NCBI RefSeq assembly: GCF_012277295.1
Contig: NZ_CP051156.1
Coordinates: 558,001 to 622,000 of the forward strand
Reading direction: 5' to 3'
Length of the DNA: 64,000 nucleotides
Source of the DNA: Wolbachia endosymbiont of Ctenocephalides felis wCfeT
Lineage (GTDB): Bacteria; Pseudomonadota; Alphaproteobacteria; Rickettsiales; Anaplasmataceae
In this document: piece by piece, positions 60,056-64,000 of the stretch
How the letters are laid out: the number at the start of each line of letters is the position of its first letter
Numbering within the stretch: position 1 is the stretch's first letter
Program-made: the position numbers and the translations under genes
Notes under the pieces: model-generated
The model's database searches: none
What the model was told of the DNA's origin: nothing
Seen by the model: only the letters and a program-made list of their open reading frames with translations

Positions 60056-62501
60056 GTGTTTCCAATTCAGGAAAATTATTACCTTTTTTACTTTTTATAG
60101 GAGAGGTGCTTTTACTGTGGCTTTTACTATCATTTTTCACTGGAACAGTAGGATGAACTAAAGCAACTTTTATAACCTCATCAATGTTTTTAACAAAGAC
60201 CACGTTGAGTCCTTCTTTAATATTTACTGGAATTTCTTGCATATCTTTCTCATTTTCACTTGGTATAATAACAGTTTTTATTGATCCTCTGAGAGCTGCA
60301 AGTAATTTTTCCCTCAGTCCCCCAATAGCTAAAACTCTTCCGCGCAGTGTAACTTCACCTGTCATAGCAACACTTTTGTTAACTGGTATGTTTGTCATAA
60401 GAGAAACTATAGATGTGCATACTGCGCTACCTGCAGAAGGACCATCTTTTGGTACAGCACCTTCTGGCACATGCAAATGTATATCGTTACTTTGAAACTT
60501 CTCGGGCTTAATGCCAAAGGATAAACAGTTCGAGCGAATGTAACTATATGCAGCCTTGATAGACTCTTGCATTACCTCTCCAAGCTTTCCTGTGTATTTT
60601 ATTTCCCCCTTACCTGGAATTAGCACTGACTCTATCATTAAAATATCGCCGCCTGTTTCCGTATAGGCAAGACCAGTTACCACTCCAACTAAACTCTCAT
60701 TTTCCGCAATACCAAAAGTATATTTACGTACCCCAAGGTAATCTTTTAAATTATCAATGCCCACAGATATGCTTTTGCTCTTATCTGTTAATATCTCTTT
60801 TACTGCTTTTCTCATGAGCTTTGCAAGCTCCCTTTCCATACTACGCACACCACTTTCACGTGTATATAAACGTATCAGTTTATATAGCGCTTCATCAGTG
60901 ATTGCCCATTCTTTCTGATGCAAACCATGCTCCTTTTTTAACTTTGGGATGAGATGGTGCGTGGCAATGCTAATTTTTTCATCTTCAGTATAACCAGATA
61001 ACTGGATAATCTCCATACGATCACGCAAAGGATGAGGAAGATTTAAACTATTGGCTGTAGCTACAAACATCACTGCTGAAAGATCAAATTCAACTTCTAA
61101 GTAATGGTCAGTAAAATGCTTGTTGTGTTCAGTGTCTAAAACTTCAAGTAGTGCAGATGCAGGGTCCCCTCGCGAGTCAGAGCCCATTTTATCTATCTCA
61201 TCGAGTAAGAAGAGTGGATTACATGAGTTAGCTTTTTTCATGTGCTGAATTATTTTACCTGGCATTGAACCAATATAGGTCTTTCTATGCCCACGTATTT
61301 CTGATTCATCACGTACACCACCAAGAGATATACGGACAAAATCTCTTCCTACTGCTTTTGCTATTGATTTGGCTAGAGAAGTTTTACCAACACCAGGAGG
61401 TCCAACCAAGCAAAGTATAGGGCCTTTGATTTCTTTTACTCTTTTTAATACTGCTAAAAATTCTATTATCCTATCTTTTACTTTCTCTATGCCATAATGA
61501 TTTTCATCTAGAATCTTTTTTGCAGCATTTAGGTTAATTTTTGCATCTTTGTATTTCCCCCACGGTAAGTCAAGCAACCAATACAAGTAGCTAGATATTA
61601 CTGTTGCTTCAGGCGAAATGGGGTTCATCTTTTTGTATCTTTTTAAGTCAGTCATAGCTTTCTCTTTTGCTTCCTGAGAAAGTTTTGTCTCATTTATTCT
61701 TTTCTCAAATTCATTGGCTACATTGCCGTCGTCACCACTTTCGTATTCACCTAGCTCTTTCTGTATGGCTTTCAGTTGCTCGTTTAGATAATAAACTTTC
61801 TGAGTGCTTTCAACTTGAGATTTAATTGTTTTATATAAACGATTTTGTGCATTTAAAATGCTTATTTCTCTTTCAATAAAAGCAAAAACTTTTTTTAATC
61901 GATCTTTAAGATCATAAACCTCAAGTATGCTTTGTTTATCTGATATTTTTATATTTAAATGAGAAGCTATTGTATCTACAAGTTCGTTAATTTCTTTGCC
62001 TTGATCAATAGGATTGATAACAATTTCAGGTTGATTTTTTTTACTTAATTTACACCAACTATCAAATGCGTCTATAACAGAGCGTTTTAAAGCTTCTAAC
62101 TCAACATTGTCTTCTTCATATTGATAATTATTCTCTAATTCTACTTTAGCTTGTAATAAAGTATGAGAACTAATGTATTGTAAAACTTTTCCTCTACTTA
62201 TCCCTTCAACTACAATTTTTACTGCATTGTCAGGTAACTTTATTAATGGTTGTATGACATTTGCTACTACACCAATTTCATAAAGATCTTCTGGCTCTGG
62301 GTTGTCAATAGAGCCATCTTGCTGTGCAATAAGAAGAATCTCTTTCTGTTGATTATTGCTTATTGCATACTCCAGTGCGTTGATTGACTTTTCTCTACCA
62401 ATAAATAAAGGTACCTTTATCTTTGGGAAGATTACCAAATCCCTTAAAGGCAGTACTGGTAATGTAACAAGATCAGAACTTACAACATTTTCAATGTTCA
62501 T
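60045..62501 (-). CDS. lon: ATP-dependent protease Lon
   Basis: This 818-residue homo-oligomeric AAA+ protease degrades damaged and regulatory proteins. The N-terminal substrate domain is followed by Walker A GPPGVGKT (367-374), Walker B LFLLDEIDKM, and the protease domain with catalytic Ser at about 689 in KDGPSAGSAV and a Lys in GGLREKLLAA. The C-terminus has a polar extension (KNDSKSHSKSTSPIKSKKG). It starts 15 bp after the clpX stop, so clpP, clpX and lon form one transcription unit. Confidence 0.98.
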   Translation of the reverse strand: MNIENVVSSDLVTLPVLPLRDLVIFPKIKVPLFIGREKSINALEYAISNNQQKEILLIAQQDGSIDNPEPEDLYEIGVVANVIQPLIKLPDNAVKIVVEGISRGKVLQYISSHTLLQAKVELENNYQYEEDNVELEALKRSVIDAFDSWCKLSKKNQPEIVINPIDQGKEINELVDTIASHLNIKISDKQSILEVYDLKDRLKKVFAFIEREISILNAQNRLYKTIKSQVESTQKVYYLNEQLKAIQKELGEYESGDDGNVANEFEKRINETKLSQEAKEKAMTDLKRYKKMNPISPEATVISSYLYWLLDLPWGKYKDAKINLNAAKKILDENHYGIEKVKDRIIEFLAVLKRVKEIKGPILCLVGPPGVGKTSLAKSIAKAVGRDFVRISLGGVRDESEIRGHRKTYIGSMPGKIIQHMKKANSCNPLFLLDEIDKMGSDSRGDPASALLEVLDTEHNKHFTDHYLEVEFDLSAVMFVATANSLNLPHPLRDRMEIIQLSGYTEDEKISIATHHLIPKLKKEHGLHQKEWAITDEALYKLIRLYTRESGVRSMERELAKLMRKAVKEILTDKSKSISVGIDNLKDYLGVRKYTFGIAENESLVGVVTGLAYTETGGDILMIESVLIPGKGEIKYTGKLGEVMQESIKAAYSYIRSNCLSFGIKPEKFQSNDIHLHVPEGAVPKDGPSAGSAVCTSIVSLMTNIPVNKSVAMTGEVTLRGRVLAIGGLREKLLAALRGSIKTVIIPSENEKDMQEIPVNIKEGLNVVFVKNIDEVIKVALVHPTVPVKNDSKSHSKSTSPIKSKKGNNFPELETPKH

Positions 62502-62516
62502 AACATATGCCTCAAG

Positions 62517-63794
62517 TTAGTTGTTAACTGTTTTAATATTATTTTTGTTATTATTATCAAGAATTACTTTACCTGACTCTACCATTTCCTTAGTAACTAA
62601 TATTGTACTTCCTTCAAAACCTCCGTTTCCAGCTGTATACATAACATCAAGTAAAAGCGATTCTAAAATAGCACGTAACATCCTTGCTCCGGTTTTGTAG
62701 CTTAGAGCTTTTTCGGCAATAGCTGAGATTGCGTCGTCTTCAAGTTCTAGATTTACTTTACTAAATGCGAGTAACGCTTTGTATTGCTTTATTAAAGCAT
62801 TTCTTGGTTCTGTTAATACATGTACTAAATCTTCATGATCTAGTTCATCTAAAACGGCAATGATTGGAACCCGTCCTACAAACTCAGGTATTAAACCAAA
62901 CTTGATTAAATCTTCAGGTTGAACATCGCGTAAAGAATTTTTCTTTTTCTGCTCTTTAGACTGACTTATATCTGCTCCAAAGCCAACAGATGTTCCCTTT
63001 TTTCTTGCTTCAATAACCTTTTCTATCCCTTCAAAAGCTCCTCCACAAATGAACAATATATTGCTAGTATCAACTTGTATGAACTCTTGCTGTGGATGCT
63101 TTCGCCCCCCTTGTGGTGGGACATACGCAATTGTACCTTCCATGATCTTAAGCAGAGCTTGCTGAACTCCTTCACCTGAAACGTCACGAGTAATTGAAGT
63201 GCTTTCAGATTTTCTAGTTATCTTATCTATTTCATCTATAAACACTATACCACGCTGTGCTTTTGCAATATCGTAATTTGCAGCTTGTAATAAACGAGAT
63301 AATACACTTTCCACGTCATCACCCACATAACCAGCTTCGGTTAGGGTTGTTGCATCAGCCATAGCAAACGGCACATCTGAAACTTTAGCAAGAGTTTTTG
63401 CCAACAAAGTTTTACCAGAGCCAGTAGGACCAATAAGCATTATGTTTGATTTTTCAATTTCTATATCGCTTATTGTATTAAATTGTGCCATAGATTGGCA
63501 GTGATTATACATAGCAACAGAAAGAACGTGTTGCGCGTGTTCCTGACCTACAACGTGCTTGCCAAGGAAATTTCTTATGTCTTCAGGTTTTTTAAGCAAT
63601 ATTTTTAGATCAGATACTGGATCTGGTCTAAAAGGCCTGTTCTTTTCATGATTTATTGCCTTATGAGATAACTCTATGCACTCATTGCAAATAAATACTC
63701 TTATACTTTCCGAAGAGTTAGTAATCAATTTCTCAACTTCATCCTGCCCTTTATTACAAAAAGAGCAGTAGTGTAAATCACTATTATTTTCCAT
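62517..63794 (-). CDS. clpX: ATP-dependent Clp protease ATP-binding subunit ClpX
   Basis: ClpX unfolds substrates and feeds them to ClpP. The 425-residue protein has the N-terminal zinc domain (Cys10, Cys13, Cys36, Cys39), Walker A GPTGSGKT, Walker [11 protein letters not shown], and pore-loop [10 protein letters not shown]. Its ATG overlaps the clpP stop (TAATG), so translation is coupled. Confidence 0.98.
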   Translation of the reverse strand: MENNSDLHYCSFCNKGQDEVEKLITNSSESIRVFICNECIELSHKAINHEKNRPFRPDPVSDLKILLKKPEDIRNFLGKHVVGQEHAQHVLSVAMYNHCQSMAQFNTISDIEIEKSNIMLIGPTGSGKTLLAKTLAKVSDVPFAMADATTLTEAGYVGDDVESVLSRLLQAANYDIAKAQRGIVFIDEIDKITRKSESTSITRDVSGEGVQQALLKIMEGTIAYVPPQGGRKHPQQEFIQVDTSNILFICGGAFEGIEKVIEARKKGTSVGFGADISQSKEQKKKNSLRDVQPEDLIKFGLIPEFVGRVPIIAVLDELDHEDLVHVLTEPRNALIKQYKALLAFSKVNLELEDDAISAIAEKALSYKTGARMLRAILESLLLDVMYTAGNGGFEGSTILVTKEMVESGKVILDNNNKNNIKTVNN

Positions 63795-64000
63795 TACCCC
63801 ACCTTTTCTTTTATATCTTCAACTTTAATATCTGTACGTTCGGCTATCACTCTGTCAATCAAGCCAATTTTTTGTGCTTCTTCAGGACTCATGAAATTAT
63901 CTCTTTCCATCATTCTTTTAATTTCTTTTAGTGAATTTCCAGTATGTGTTTCATAAATCTCATTTAATTTTTCCTTAACTCGTAAAATTTCCTTAGCATG
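63794..64000 (-). CDS. clpP: ATP-dependent Clp protease proteolytic subunit ClpP, C-terminal part
   Basis: The last 68 or so codons are visible; the gene continues beyond the right edge. The sequence has [20 protein letters not shown], which holds the catalytic-triad Asp (ERD), followed by [11 protein letters not shown], the usual ClpP ending. The Ser and His of the triad lie outside the window. Gene order clpP-clpX is standard, and the stop overlaps the clpX start. Confidence 0.95.
   Translation of the reverse strand, partial: HAKEILRVKEKLNEIYETHTGNSLKEIKRMMERDNFMSPEEAQKIGLIDRVIAERTDIKVEDIKEKVG

Overview
The window is AT-rich DNA from a Wolbachia-type endosymbiont (Rickettsiales, Anaplasmataceae). 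The inference rests on four things: single-copy alphaproteobacterial housekeeping genes scattered one by one, eight ankyrin-repeat genes, many insertion sequences, and several genes broken by frameshifts or IS insertion. I cannot assign a strain or supergroup from sequence alone.

Layout. 1-2.5 kb: a partial IS66, a broken double-RDD membrane gene, and an IS5 element with a -1 frameshift arrangement. 2.5-5.5 kb: ispH and ftsI (divergent), then a thioredoxin-like gene. 5.5-16.3 kb: a minus-strand accessory block with two ankyrin/membrane genes, two unrecognised proteins, an HU-like gene, a coiled-coil gene cut by IS66, and a frameshifted ankyrin gene. 16.5-23.5 kb: a putative queuosine-precursor transporter, then four tandem plus-strand ankyrin genes, three of them behind near-identical upstream sequences. 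The last is cut off by IS66. 25-28.2 kb: a truncated ORF, another ankyrin gene and an Rpn-type nuclease gene. 28.4-36.8 kb: mutL, tolB and RNase J, a set of three small paralogues, then gap and tatC. 36.8-38.5 kb: an IS66 nested inside another IS66. 38.5-40.6 kb: an amidotransferase, tRNA-Phe, coaD and a zf-CHCC gene. 40.7-46.7 kb: IS66, a coiled-coil pseudogene, an IS903-like IS5 element and small broken genes. 47-57.5 kb: a methyltransferase, IS66, ppa, an unknown membrane protein, mnmA, pal, an M32 carboxypeptidase-like protein, mreB, IS66 and dut. 57.6-64 kb: a repeat-rich unknown protein, a ferredoxin-NADP reductase, and the clpP-clpX-lon protease cluster running off the right edge.

The housekeeping genes cover isoprenoid synthesis (ispH), wall and shape (ftsI, mreB, tolB, pal), protein export (tatC), CoA (coaD), tRNA thiolation (mnmA), nucleotide hygiene (dut, ppa), repair (mutL), RNA decay (RNase J) and proteolysis (clpP/clpX/lon). 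Most stand alone or in two- or three-gene runs.

The most informative observations are these. (1) The missing 3' end of the double-RDD gene lies 54 kb away, beside mreB, on the far flank of another IS66 copy. The two IS66 flanks share a 9-bp sequence and join in frame, which shows rearrangement through IS66. (2) The gene before mreB is a carboxypeptidase Taq (M32) relative that has lost its HExxH zinc site and two other family motifs. (3) The IS66 copies form two mosaic subfamilies. Two of the three complete transposases carry Asp-to-Asn at a probable catalytic residue, and three other copies share a nonsense codon. (4) Three adjacent small genes share conserved termini around divergent cores. 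No CRISPR array, prophage module or cif-like pair was recognised.
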